A stretch of 63,505 nucleotides of DNA, from NCBI RefSeq assembly GCF_000338295.1, contig NZ_ANMO01000133.1, positions 1 to 63,505 on the forward strand, in the 5' to 3' direction. This stretch comes from Rhodopirellula europaea 6C. GTDB lineage: Bacteria; Planctomycetota; Planctomycetia; Pirellulales; Pirellulaceae. The translations under genes were made by a program, and so were the position numbers. The notes under the pieces were generated by a model. That model was not told the DNA's origin and did not search any database. It was given only the letters and a program-made list of their open reading frames with translations. This document shows, piece by piece, positions 31,403 through 39,835 of the stretch (positions within the stretch are counted from its first letter, which is position 1; each line of letters starts with the position of its first letter).

Positions 31403-32740
31403 ATGGTCTCGCTGCATTCAAATGGTGCCGCTCCATCCGCCCTTGGCCGGTCAATTACCGCAGCAAAATTGCGGGTGATCAGTGGCGGGCTGTTTTGCTT
31501 GGTCTTTTGGATGGCGTCCTCGGCATCGGCACAGCCTGATTTTGAGCGTCCACCGATTGATTACCTCAATGCTGAGGTAAATGATCCCGTCGCCAGGCTA
31601 GCAAAACGCATCGAAGCGGGCGAAGTGGCACTGAACAGCGATCCAAGGTTTGGGTATTTGCCGTCAGTTCTCGAGGCCCTTGATGTGCCACTGAGTTCGC
31701 AGACGTTGGTGTTTTCGAAGACCAGTCTGCAGTTGCATCGAATCTCGCCCCGGCGTCCACGAGCGTTGTATTTCAACGACGACGTCTACGTTGGTTATTG
31801 CCAGCACGGTGATGTTTTGGAGTTCGCTTCCACCGATGCCAAGCAAGGTGCGATCTTTTACACCTTGTCCCAGTCCAAAGAAAAAGAACCCGAGTTCGTC
31901 CGGGACCGTGGCGGGTGTCTGTCTTGTCACGCGTCGTCGCGAACTCAGAACGTTCCTGGGTTTTTGATTCGCAGTGTTTTCGCCGATGCGGCGGGGCGTC
32001 CCAAACTCGGTAGCGGGACGTTCACGACGGATCACACCAGCCCGTTCGACGAACGTTGGGGTGGATGGTATGTCACCGGATCCCATGGCTCGATGCGCCA
32101 CATGGGCAATGTGATTTGCTCCGATGAGGCTCATGAGTTGGACCGTGAAAGCGGAGCGAACCAGGACGATCTGGGGGAGTTTTTTCGCACGGATTCGTAT
32201 CTGACGCCGCACAGCGATATCGTGGCGTTGATGGTGTTGGAGCATCAAACGCAAATGCACAACGCGATCACGGCGGCCAACTTCGAAACGCGGCAGGCTC
32301 TGCATCAGTCCTACCAAATGAATGAGTTGCTCGAACGCGAACCTGATTTCATCAGTGAGAGTGCGACGCGGCGGATTGACTCGTCCGCAGATCGAGTGCT
32401 GAAGTACCTGTTGATGTGTGACGAGTTCGCGTTGACCGATTCGGTTGCGGGGACCTCCACGTTCGCTAAAGAATTCGCGTCGATGGGCCCGCGAGATTCG
32501 GAGCAGCGGTCGCTACGTGATCTTGATTTGGAAACACGCCTGTTCCGATATCCGTGCAGCTATCTGATTTACTCCGACTCGTTCACGGAGTTGCCGAGCG
32601 AAGTGAAAGCTCGCGTGCTGGAGAAGCTGAAAAACATCCTGAGCGGCGACGATCAGTCGGAGACTTACCAGCATCTGAGCGACACGATGCGTCGTGAGAT
32701 TCTAGAGATTCTCAAAGCGACCCATCCTGACTTTCAGTAG
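31403..32740 (+). CDS. Exported single-haem cytochrome c-like protein
   Basis: 445 residues with a signal peptide (about 1-43, ending SSASA). A haem c-binding motif C-L-S-C-H lies at about 172-176 in a GGCLSCHASSRTQNVPGF context. Further conserved-looking stretches are GTFTTDHTSPFDERWGGWYVTGSHG, RHMGNVI and HSDIVALMVLEHQTQMHN, which supply possible distal haem ligands (His, Met). It acts in the periplasm; the redox partner is unknown. The divergent Rrf2 regulator and shared palindrome suggest expression under redox or nitrosative stress, by inference. I do not recognise a named family. Confidence 0.75.
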   Translation: MVSLHSNGAAPSALGRSITAAKLRVISGGLFCLVFWMASSASAQPDFERPPIDYLNAEVNDPVARLAKRIEAGEVALNSDPRFGYLPSVLEALDVPLSSQTLVFSKTSLQLHRISPRRPRALYFNDDVYVGYCQHGDVLEFASTDAKQGAIFYTLSQSKEKEPEFVRDRGGCLSCHASSRTQNVPGFLIRSVFADAAGRPKLGSGTFTTDHTSPFDERWGGWYVTGSHGSMRHMGNVICSDEAHELDRESGANQDDLGEFFRTDSYLTPHSDIVALMVLEHQTQMHNAITAANFETRQALHQSYQMNELLEREPDFISESATRRIDSSADRVLKYLLMCDEFALTDSVAGTSTFAKEFASMGPRDSEQRSLRDLDLETRLFRYPCSYLIYSDSFTELPSEVKARVLEKLKNILSGDDQSETYQHLSDTMRREILEILKATHPDFQ

Positions 32741-32833
32741 CTTGTGAAAGCGACGTGGCTGTGGCCGATCGCATCTTGGTTGGCCGCCGGTTGCCGAGGG
32801 TCCAGCGACGTCGGGCCGGCTTTCTGTCGGCGC

Positions 32834-32873
32834 AAAAAATAAGCCGCCAGCTTTTGCAAGCAGACGGCTTATT
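32834..32873 (-). terminator. Terminator downstream of tRNA-Glu
   Basis: AATAAGCCG (32838-32846) pairs with CGGCTTATT (32865-32873), with an inner GCTT/AAGC stem. On the minus strand it is followed by a T-run (T6 counting the stem end). It lies directly after the 3' end of the tRNA gene. Confidence 0.8.
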
Positions 32874-32876
32874 CAG

Positions 32877-32949
32877 TGACCCCTACGGGACTCGAACCCG
32901 TGTTACCGCCGTGAAAGGGCGATGTCCTAGACCGCTAGACGAAGGGGCC
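32877..32949 (-). tRNA. trnE: tRNA-Glu (UUC anticodon)
   Basis: 73 nt. On the minus strand the acceptor arm is GGCCCCT paired with AGGGGTC (one G-T) and discriminator A. The D-arm has CGTCTAG, the anticodon stem-loop is CGCCC-TTTCACG-type with anticodon TTC, and the T-arm has ACGGG-TTCGAGT-CCCGT. CCA is not encoded. The overall sequence closely follows bacterial tRNA-Glu. Confidence 0.95.
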
Positions 32950-33113
32950 GGTCGGTTTGCCAACAAAAGCTGACGTGCCAACGAGGCGAGTATCAAACCA
33001 AGATCGCATGAAGGCGTCAAGGGATACGAGCGTCCGATTTGCTGTGCGACAACAAAAAAATTGTCAGGAGGCTGAATGTGCCTTCACGAACGTCCAGTGA
33101 GCGGGAAATTAAC

Positions 33114-33326
33114 CTACGAAACGTCATTCGAATCTGCTGGTGCGTTCGCATCGAAGGCCTCGTTATTCCGCTGGATTGCGTCGTAGACTTCACGACGGTG
33201 AACTGGCACTTCGCGAGGAGCTTCCACGCCGAGGCGGACTTTATCTCCACGGATTTCCACCACAACGATTTTGATATCGTTATTGATGACGATGCTTTCG
33301 TTTTTCTTTCGCGAGAGTACCAACAT
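33114..33326 (-). CDS. csrA: Carbon storage regulator CsrA
   Basis: 70 residues. [51 protein letters not shown] is the full CsrA sequence pattern, including the [11 protein letters not shown] strand and the RNA-contacting Arg in VHRREV. CsrA is a homodimer that binds GGA motifs in leader RNAs and blocks or promotes translation. The gene's own leader has AAGGAATG 7-10 nt upstream of the ATG, overlapping the ribosome binding site, compatible with autoregulation. It is monocistronic here. Confidence 0.95.
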   Translation of the reverse strand: MLVLSRKKNESIVINNDIKIVVVEIRGDKVRLGVEAPREVPVHRREVYDAIQRNNEAFDANAPADSNDVS

Positions 33327-33540
33327 GGCTCATTCCTTTTTGCGGCCGCCTGCCTCCTAGTTACAACTGCCTAGTCAACGACGAATAGTGGACAGGTTGT
33401 GGAAGGGAGTACGGACAGAGATCCTTGGTCCAACAACTCTAGGACAAAAAACGGTTCGGTCAAGGAAATCTGGGTTGACAAACAGTGAAAAATCTTTCGG
33501 TGGTCGCTTGTGAGAGGGGTTCAGATTGCAAAATACCCCG

Positions 33541-33554
33541 TTTTGCTAGCAAAA
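33541..33554. promoter_or_regulatory. Perfect 14-bp palindrome upstream of an unknown gene
   Basis: TTTTGCTAGCAAAA is a perfect palindrome 54 bp upstream of the ATG at 33608. The preceding GCAAAA (33529-33534) can also pair with its left half, giving three linked half-sites. It may be an operator. Confidence 0.4.
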
Positions 33555-33607
33555 ACGAAATTCGGCGTTCTAATTCATTCCCGACTCAATTGGCGATTTT
33601 CTATCCG

Positions 33608-33997
33608 ATGACTGCAGCTTTTACGTTTCAGACTTACGTTTACGGACCTGATCGGGGGGCATTTGACGTGTCGATGGAGACCGTCGCAGGCCGATTTGAG
33701 GCACTGGAAGGACTGTTCTTTGAATGGGATGGTTCGTTTACCTGGGCCAATCAGTCACAAGGCTGGCAAATCGATGGCACCGTCTACGACAACGGTCAGG
33801 CCATTCAATACGTTGACTTGCATGGCCGTGGTTCATCCGAGGAAGGGCGCCGATTGTTGATGGAACGCCTGAGGTCGCTGTTTTCGGTGTTTGGAGAACT
33901 CTCCTCGCTCTCGTTGATGCGGATTCCCGATCGAACATGGCAAGATTTACAAGGTTTTGAAAAAGACGTCTGTTCGACCAACTCCGCTGAGCGTTGA
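33608..33997 (+). CDS. Unknown small protein
   Basis: 129 residues from ATG 33608 (an in-frame upstream ATG at 33485 would add 41 residues of unlikely composition). It begins AAFTFQTYVYGPDRGAFDVSMETV and continues with strands and aromatic residues (FFEWDGSFTWANQ, GWQIDGTVYDNGQAIQYVDLHG), then a helix. No signal peptide. It looks like a real folded cytoplasmic alpha/beta protein but no family is recognised. A palindrome precedes it. Confidence 0.65.
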   Translation: MTAAFTFQTYVYGPDRGAFDVSMETVAGRFEALEGLFFEWDGSFTWANQSQGWQIDGTVYDNGQAIQYVDLHGRGSSEEGRRLLMERLRSLFSVFGELSSLSLMRIPDRTWQDLQGFEKDVCSTNSAER

Positions 33998-34172
33998 TTT
34001 ATCAACGGCCAGAAAACGGGCGAATTCCGACGAATGCTGATTTGGTAGCATTTGCCGGCGATTTACACGGGAAATGCAAAACTTGTTGCGGTGCGGTTGA
34101 AACAGTTGGAACGTTTTTTCTGGTTTTCGGGCTTTTGGCATCCCGGTTGCATTAGCACCAATCCAGACGCCA

Positions 34173-34222
34173 ATGCCTCGGATGGAGGCATCCAAATCGG
34201 TACCGGCGTCAACGTGGTACCG
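34173..34222 (+). other. Two adjacent hairpins in a leader or small RNA
   Basis: Hairpin 1: ATGCCTC (34173-34179) with GAGGCAT (34185-34191), 5-nt loop. Hairpin 2: CGGTACC (34198-34204) with GGTACCG (34216-34222), 11-nt loop. Both are perfect 7-bp stems, placed 36 nt before the start of a small reading frame at 34258. Confidence 0.45.
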
Positions 34223-34257
34223 AGTCTTAAGAAAGCCCCGTTTCAGGAAGAATCGCA

Positions 34258-34473
34258 ATGTTGACCGAAACCATGCCATCGCTCGAAAACGTCTCGATGA
34301 TCTCAGCTGCATCGCAGAATGAGACAGCACCATCCGACGCCGAGATCACTCGCCGTGTCATGAAGATCCGCAGCAGCTGGAGTGTTGCAGAGCGTCTGCG
34401 TCGTCGTCGCGAAGCCGACGATCGCTTCGCCGACCTGCTCGATGCCTTGTCGGCCGACCACACCGCTGCCTGA
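34258..34473 (+). CDS. Small unknown protein
   Basis: 71 residues. The ATG at 34258 is preceded by CAGGAAGAATCGCA, a good ribosome binding site at 7-bp spacing. The N-terminal half is Ser/Thr-rich and the C-terminal half is a charged helix (ITRRVMKIRSSWSVAERLRRRREADDRFADLLDAL). No family is recognised. Reality is supported mainly by the ribosome binding site and amphipathic helix. Confidence 0.55.
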   Translation: MLTETMPSLENVSMISAASQNETAPSDAEITRRVMKIRSSWSVAERLRRRREADDRFADLLDALSADHTAA

Positions 34474-34730
34474 GATGTAGATTTGTGCACGTCGCAAAAT
34501 TGGCGACTGCACCAGACCGGTCCTCCGCGAAATGCGGCAGTCTGTTCCTGATTCAATTGGTGGCGTTTGCCCAAACGTCTGCGAAATGGGATCAACGAAC
34601 GTGACCGGAAATGCCTTTTTCAAATCTCAGAATGTTGTTTATCCAATCCGACCGGAATTGAACGAACGGTATTCGAACTGGCTCCTTGGCCAGTAGAATA
34701 TTGGTTTTCGTTCTTCAGGGATGTTATTGG

Positions 34731-36470
34731 ATGATTCAAGCTCAAATTGCCATCGTGTTGGGCAAGCTTCCGAAAACCATCGGAGCGTGCGTCTTTGCGA
34801 TCTTGTTGACCCAAGTTGTCGGAGGCTGCACTCGTCAGCCTTCTGCCGAGTCGACGGATTCTGCATCGGGGGCTCCATCTTCGGAGACCAACGAAGGTCA
34901 GTCCGAAGAGACGGATGAGTCGTCCCAGGATGACCTGATGCTTGTTGGAGACAGCAATGCTGCTTCGACGCCCGCATCACCAGCGATCAATGAGCCGACT
35001 GGCGCGACCGATCCGCAGCCAAACAAAGACAAATCAGCCTCGATTGACGTGCCGCAAAGCGTCACCTCTCAGCTGGATGGTCGACGGAAGCAACTCGCCC
35101 ATGATTTGAAACCAGCGCAGCTCCGGACATTTCTCTCGGAAGCAGATATCGAGATGCGGATGATCACGCGTGGTGAGTCAGGCATCGAAGATAGTGCCAC
35201 CGCATTCAACGAGCTGAAACGCATCGCGACTTGGAAACGAGAAGCCTCGCGTCGATTGATCGAACACGCGGACGCTACCGAAAAGGAAAAGGCGATTGGT
35301 CGCCAAGGTGAGCTGCAATCCCTTTCTCACTTGGCATCGTTGGGTGATCTGAAAGCGGCCGAGAGTCTGCAAACGCTGGCGGAGTCGTTGCAAGAGGACT
35401 CCGATCCGGACGTACGTTCAGACAGCCAGCTTGTGTTGATTGGTTTCGCGATCGAGGACCTGCGAAACGGAAAGGAAGGTGCTCCCAGTCGAGTGGTTTC
35501 TCAAATCGATCGATTGCTGCAATCCAGTTCCGCTCCCGACGCCGCGACGTTGATGGTGATGGGACAAGCCAAAGACGCGTTGCTGCAATTCGAACATGTT
35601 GAAGAAGCCGCACGGGTTCGTGCGATGATCCTAGAGGAATTCGTCGAGCCCGCTGAGGCGAACGCCGGCGAGTCCGGTGCGATGGAGGCATTGGTCGACA
35701 TGGCCCGCCAAGTCGCTGGCCCCAATTTTCAGGTCAGCGAAGCGACATCGCGCGTTCAGCAGCTAATGCAAACCGTCATCAACGAGACGAATGAAGGCAC
35801 CGATCCATCCAACTCCGCCGTGTCGACGAGTGATTGGAAAGCAGCGATCGAAGCCTTGGCCGATGAGCAACCCGATCTTCTGACGACTCAGTTTCTGGCG
35901 GGGGCAAGTTTGGAGGTGGAGACGGTCGGACGTGCGGATTTGTCCGAGGTGACCTATCAGGTTTTGGATGACAAGTTTGCCGCTATGCAAGACGATCGCG
36001 GGAGCGAGGCGAGGACCGCACTTCAGGCCCGTGACAATCGCGAAAAGATCATTGGCAAGACGTTTGATCCGGACCTGCTCAGCACAGACGGCGATGAGCT
36101 GTCGATGGAAGATTATCGCGGCAAAGTCGTTTTGATGCCGTTCTGGTCGGCCGCGTTCCCTGACTCGTTGTTGGTCGTCGACAACCTGCAAGCGATCGCT
36201 CGGCAGTACCCAGAAAACGTTGCAATCGTGGGAATGAACTTGGATGTTCAGTCGACAGACGTTCCCGCATTTGAATCTCGTAACAAAATTCCATTCCCGA
36301 GTTTTCGAAGTGTGACGGACCCGGAAGCTTCTGTTGCCAACTCCGTTGCCTACCGGTTTGGCGTGGTTTCTTTGCTGTTTGTGGCAGTGATCGACCAAGA
36401 CGGCAAAGTGGCGGCCATCGAATTTTCTGGCCGAGATTTGACGCCGGTTGTCGAAAACCTTTTGCGTTGA
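34731..36470 (+). CDS. Lipoprotein with C-terminal thioredoxin-like (TlpA/AhpC) domain lacking CxxC
   Basis: 579 residues. A lipoprotein signal ends in LTQVVGGC with Cys at 33. An acidic Ser/Thr/Glu-rich linker follows to about 110, then an all-helical region to about 440. The last ~150 residues form a thioredoxin fold of the TlpA type: IGKTFDPDLLSTDGDELSMEDYRGKVVLMPFWSAAFPDSLLVVDNLQ, later VVSLLFVAVIDQDGKVAAIEF. The usual WCxxC is replaced by A-A-F-P-D, so it cannot act as a dithiol oxidoreductase. It may bind partners in the periplasm. ATG 34731 is chosen as it gives the lipobox a normal distance. Confidence 0.82.
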   Translation: MIQAQIAIVLGKLPKTIGACVFAILLTQVVGGCTRQPSAESTDSASGAPSSETNEGQSEETDESSQDDLMLVGDSNAASTPASPAINEPTGATDPQPNKDKSASIDVPQSVTSQLDGRRKQLAHDLKPAQLRTFLSEADIEMRMITRGESGIEDSATAFNELKRIATWKREASRRLIEHADATEKEKAIGRQGELQSLSHLASLGDLKAAESLQTLAESLQEDSDPDVRSDSQLVLIGFAIEDLRNGKEGAPSRVVSQIDRLLQSSSAPDAATLMVMGQAKDALLQFEHVEEAARVRAMILEEFVEPAEANAGESGAMEALVDMARQVAGPNFQVSEATSRVQQLMQTVINETNEGTDPSNSAVSTSDWKAAIEALADEQPDLLTTQFLAGASLEVETVGRADLSEVTYQVLDDKFAAMQDDRGSEARTALQARDNREKIIGKTFDPDLLSTDGDELSMEDYRGKVVLMPFWSAAFPDSLLVVDNLQAIARQYPENVAIVGMNLDVQSTDVPAFESRNKIPFPSFRSVTDPEASVANSVAYRFGVVSLLFVAVIDQDGKVAAIEFSGRDLTPVVENLLR

Positions 36471-36549
36471 ATTAAGCTGGTTGGACGGACGAGCGCCGTG
36501 TGGCAATGAGAAACGACTCGTCTTTGTATCCGTCTGCTAGGTTGCGACC

Positions 36550-36777
36550 ATGCAATTCATCGAACTCACCGGCAAATCGTTGTTGGACGTTATCAACGAA
36601 GGCGAAATCGACATGGGCCAGCTCCATGAAGCTGGCGTCAATGGTGACTCCATTTTACGAATCAACAAGTTCGGCGAAATCGAACTGAGAGATCGTCACG
36701 AATGGGTTTTGGTCGGCGGTCTGCTCGGGAATTTTGAGGACCGACTGCGAAGGATCACTCAGCTGGATTGGCTGTAG
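36550..36777 (+). CDS. Unknown 75-residue protein
   Basis: 75 residues: MQFIELTGKSLLDVINEGEI, ILRINKFGEIELRDRHEWVLVGGLLGNFEDRL. The alternation of strands and helices and absence of low complexity suggest a conserved small cytoplasmic protein; similar small proteins occur in Pirellulaceae as far as I recall, but no function is known. The start ATG 36550 has TAGGTTG about 9 bp upstream as a weak ribosome binding site. Convergent with rarA. Confidence 0.7.
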   Translation: MQFIELTGKSLLDVINEGEIDMGQLHEAGVNGDSILRINKFGEIELRDRHEWVLVGGLLGNFEDRLRRITQLDWL

Positions 36778-36864
36778 TGAAATCCTCACGAGATGGTTGA
36801 TGCAGCGATTTAGCACTCGTCCATTCGTTGCGATGCTTGCCGAGTTCATGAGCCATGGTGTGAA

Positions 36865-38193
36865 TCAATCGGCTTCCCTGCCCAACTGCTCGCGAATCTT
36901 TTGTAGCCGCGAGGCGAGTTCGGATTCGAATCCTCGCTCGACCGGTTCGTAGTAGCGGCGGTCGACGCCCAGGTAATCCAGCTTGGCCACACCTTCTTCG
37001 GTGTTGTGAGCAGATTTGTAACCGTCTCCATGACCGAGTTCTTCGGCTCCGGTGTAATGCCCACAACGAAGCATCTTCGGAACAGGAATGACCTGGCGAT
37101 CTCGAACGTCCCGGCGAGCGGCGCTGATCGCGGAAGTCGTCGCGTTGCTTTTGGGAGCCAGGCTCAAGTAGGCCACCGTTTGGCTCAGCGTGAGTTGAGC
37201 TTCGGGAAGCCCGATCATCTCGCAAGCCTGCATGGCGCTGACTGCGATCATCAACGCTTGCGGGTCCGCATTGCCAATGTCTTCACTGGCCAAAATCACT
37301 AGTCGCCGGCAAAGGAAGCGAATGTCTTCACCGCCTTCGAGCATCCTCGCGAGCCAGTACAAGGACGCATCCACGTCGCTGCCTCGAATGCTTTTGATGA
37401 GTGCGCTGGCCAAATCATAGTGGTCGTCGCCGGTGGCATCGTAGCCAGCGATGCGGTTGGTCATGGATTCGGCAACGTCTTCTCGCGTGATCGATGCTTT
37501 AGGATCATCGTGGCTGTGCACCGCCACTTCGAGCGCCGTCAGGGCTTTGCGAGCGTCGCCATCTGAGGCCGATGAGAGATAGTCAATCGCGTCTTCGTCG
37601 ATGGTAACATTCTGAGTTCCGAGCCCGCATTCTCGGTCTGTGATCGCCCGCTTCAGCAGACTGCGCATGTCATCGACGGAAACGGGTTCCAAGCCGAACA
37701 GTTGGCTTCGACTGATCAGAGCAGCGTTGACCGCGAAGTACGGATTGCTGGTTGTGGCACCGATCAGCGAGATGATGCCCGATTCCACATCGGCGAGCAG
37801 TGCGTCTTGCTGAGATTTGTTGAATCGATGAATCTCATCAATGAAAAGCAGTGGTCTGGGGTCGCCCGCCGACACGCGGTCGCGTGCTTTCGCAAGCACT
37901 TCGCGAACGTCTTTCACACCGCTGCTGATGGCATTGAGCGTGATCAGTTCGCTGTTCTGCTCCGACGCAATTAGGTGGGCAAGCGTGGTCTTGCCGGTTC
38001 CCGGCGGGCCGTGCAGCAGGATCGAGCCAACGCGACCACTGGCAATCAATCGCCGAAGTAGTTTCCCTTCGCCTAGGATGTGTTGTTGGCCGACAAACTC
38101 CGATAGCTTCTTGGGACGCATTCGTGCGGCCAAGGGCTGGGCAGCAAACAGATGGTCCGCTTCTTGATCGGCAAATAGATCCATGGTCGACAT
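36865..38193 (-). CDS. rarA: Replication-associated recombination protein A (RarA/MgsA)
   Basis: 442 residues of the clamp-loader-like AAA+ family. The N-terminal PLAARMRPKKLSEFVGQQHIL is typical. Walker A is GPPGTGKTTLA, Walker B is LLFIDEIHRFNKSQQDALL, and sensor 1 is LIGATTSNPYF. The C-terminal helical tetramerisation part contains DASLYWLARMLEGGEDIRFLCRRLVILASEDIGNADP and ends with the YHYP-like ALYKSAHN/YLGVDRRYYEP region. It acts at stalled replication forks with SSB. ATG 38193 shares bases with the divergent DUF1499 ATG at 38192 (a CATG palindrome). Confidence 0.95.
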   Translation of the reverse strand: MSTMDLFADQEADHLFAAQPLAARMRPKKLSEFVGQQHILGEGKLLRRLIASGRVGSILLHGPPGTGKTTLAHLIASEQNSELITLNAISSGVKDVREVLAKARDRVSAGDPRPLLFIDEIHRFNKSQQDALLADVESGIISLIGATTSNPYFAVNAALISRSQLFGLEPVSVDDMRSLLKRAITDRECGLGTQNVTIDEDAIDYLSSASDGDARKALTALEVAVHSHDDPKASITREDVAESMTNRIAGYDATGDDHYDLASALIKSIRGSDVDASLYWLARMLEGGEDIRFLCRRLVILASEDIGNADPQALMIAVSAMQACEMIGLPEAQLTLSQTVAYLSLAPKSNATTSAISAARRDVRDRQVIPVPKMLRCGHYTGAEELGHGDGYKSAHNTEEGVAKLDYLGVDRRYYEPVERGFESELASRLQKIREQLGREAD

Positions 38194-38716
38194 GACAATT
38201 CAAAGTGAACGGCGGGATGACCGCTCGCGAAAACGAACGAGAAGAGCAATGACAGGAACTGCAATCGCTGGAGTGGTAACGTTGGCGATTGTCGCACGTG
38301 TGGCGACTCTCGTCGACGATTGGGGACGAGATTGGACGACCAATCACGCCAAGTGGGATGATTCCGCCACGGACCCGCAAATGAGACCGATGCGATTGCA
38401 TCAACGAATCGCGGACGTGCGAGCCGATCTGGAACGATGGGTGGAGTCCGAATCCATGTGGCAAATCGAATCGATGACCGATGACCCGATGGACACGTTG
38501 GCGACTGATCAAACGCAATCAATTCACTTGACCCGCCGGACAAAGTGGCTGCGATTTGTCGACGATGTCCACGTGCGTTTGACGGAGGACGTTTCATCCT
38601 CCGGTGACGTTTTCACGCGGGTCGGTGCGGAAAGTCAGTCTCGTGTCGGCAAAGGGGATCTCGGTCAAAACCCCCGCAACCTGAAGCATCTCCGCGAAGC
38701 CTTTTCAGCGGAGTGA
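38192..38716 (+). CDS. DUF1499 membrane-anchored protein
   Basis: 174 residues. One hydrophobic segment (AMTGTAIAGVVTLAIVARVATLV) follows a basic N-terminus. The C-terminal part fits DUF1499: RRTKWLRFVDDVHVRLTE, then RVGAESQSRVGKGDLGQNPRNLKHLREAF. Function of the family is not known. The ATG at 38192 leaves no room for a promoter between it and rarA; ATG 38249, just before the hydrophobic segment, is an equally good start. A long inverted repeat follows the stop. Confidence 0.72.
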   Translation: MTIQSERRDDRSRKRTRRAMTGTAIAGVVTLAIVARVATLVDDWGRDWTTNHAKWDDSATDPQMRPMRLHQRIADVRADLERWVESESMWQIESMTDDPMDTLATDQTQSIHLTRRTKWLRFVDDVHVRLTEDVSSSGDVFTRVGAESQSRVGKGDLGQNPRNLKHLREAFSAE

Positions 38717-38725
38717 GGGATGTGA

Positions 38726-38799
38726 CCGTAGCGGAACTCGCCGAGAGTTTCGGCGATTGGGAGTTGGTTGGCCGAAACTCTTGGCGAGTTCCGCTACGG
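38726..38799. repeat. Long near-perfect inverted repeat (terminator/REP-like)
   Basis: A 29-bp left arm (38726-38754, beginning CCGTAGCGGAACTCGCC) pairs with a right arm (38771-38799, ending GGCGAGTTCCGCTACGG) with a single mismatch that becomes a G-U pair in RNA. The loop is 16 nt. It is followed by TTTT on the plus strand, so it can terminate the DUF1499 transcript. Its symmetry and GC content suggest a dispersed genomic repeat. Confidence 0.85.
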
Positions 38800-38898
38800 T
38801 TTTGACGACGTTCGCTGCAACGCTCAGTCGCTCGATCTGCTTTGGGGGCACGTCAAGTTGGGGGCCCGTCAAGCTGAGCGATGGGACCAGCGACTTCC

Positions 38899-39756
38899 TC
38901 AGCGAGCCACAAATTCTCGGAAGGCGGCGTTGAGTTTTTGGGTCGTCGGGCCGGGTTTGCCGTCGCCGATGACTCGGCCATCGAGTTTGACTGCGGGGAT
39001 CACTTCAGCGGCGCTGCCGGTCAAGAAGCATTCATCAGCGACGAAGATGTCGTGACGCGTCATGGCTTCCTCCGCCACTTCGATCCCATTTTCGCGAGCG
39101 AGATCAATCACGGTGTTTCGGGTGATGCCTTCCAAAATTCCCGCGTCGATGGGTGGCGTGATCAAACGGTCGCCACGAACGATAAAGATGTTGTCGCCGG
39201 TGCACTCGGCAACTTCGCCCTTGGTGTTCAGCATCACCGCTTCAATGCACCCGGCCCGGATCGCTTCGATCTTGGCCATGATGTTGTTCAGGTAGTTCAA
39301 CGACTTCACGCGGGGGCTGAGTGCGGCGGGGTGATTGCGGATGGTCGATGCGGTGATCAGTTCCAAACCTTCGGTGTAAAACTTCTCGGGGTACAACGAG
39401 ATCGTGTCTGCGATGATGATCACTTGGGGATCTTCGCACGCGAACGGGTTGAGACCCAATTGGTTGCCGCCGCGGGTAACAAGCAAGCGAATGTAGCCTT
39501 CCGTCAAACCGTTTTTGGCAACGGTTTCGTTCACGGCGGTCGTCAGTGCATCGATCGCGATTGGGATGTCTAGCATGATCGCACGAGCACTTTCGTAGAG
39601 CCGTGTCATGTGGTCTTCGAGTGCGAAAACTTTGCCCGAGTAAATTCGCATGCCTTCGAACACGCCGTCACCGTACAGCAGCCCGTGATCATAGACGCTG
39701 ATCTTGGCGTCTTCGCGAGAGAAGTATTCACCGTTGATGTAGATGGCTTGGGTCAT
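38899..39756 (-). CDS. ilvE: Branched-chain amino acid aminotransferase (class IV PLP enzyme)
   Basis: 285 residues. Class IV fold: MTQAIYINGEYFSREDAKISVYDHGLLYGDGVFEGMR, the catalytic Lys in SPRVKSLNYLNN, and the phosphate-binding GITRNTVIDLARENGIEV. It would transfer amino groups between Leu/Ile/Val and 2-oxoglutarate in the cytoplasm. D-amino acid aminotransferase and 4-amino-4-deoxychorismate lyase share the fold, but YLNNIMAKIEA and the GDGVFEGMR start favour IlvE. ATG 39756 has no close neighbour on its strand. Confidence 0.9.
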   Translation of the reverse strand: MTQAIYINGEYFSREDAKISVYDHGLLYGDGVFEGMRIYSGKVFALEDHMTRLYESARAIMLDIPIAIDALTTAVNETVAKNGLTEGYIRLLVTRGGNQLGLNPFACEDPQVIIIADTISLYPEKFYTEGLELITASTIRNHPAALSPRVKSLNYLNNIMAKIEAIRAGCIEAVMLNTKGEVAECTGDNIFIVRGDRLITPPIDAGILEGITRNTVIDLARENGIEVAEEAMTRHDIFVADECFLTGSAAEVIPAVKLDGRVIGDGKPGPTTQKLNAAFREFVAR

Positions 39757-39835
39757 GCCCGAAAACTCAGAGATTGAAAGGTGCGATGGATATGTATTGT
39801 CGGCGAGTGGGCGAACTTAGCTTTAGAATCCGGTT

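Noticed and set aside
33475-33510. TTGACA at 33475 as a -35 box of the 33608 gene
   Set aside because: No acceptable -10 hexamer is present 15-19 bp downstream, so a sigma-70-type promoter is not claimed.
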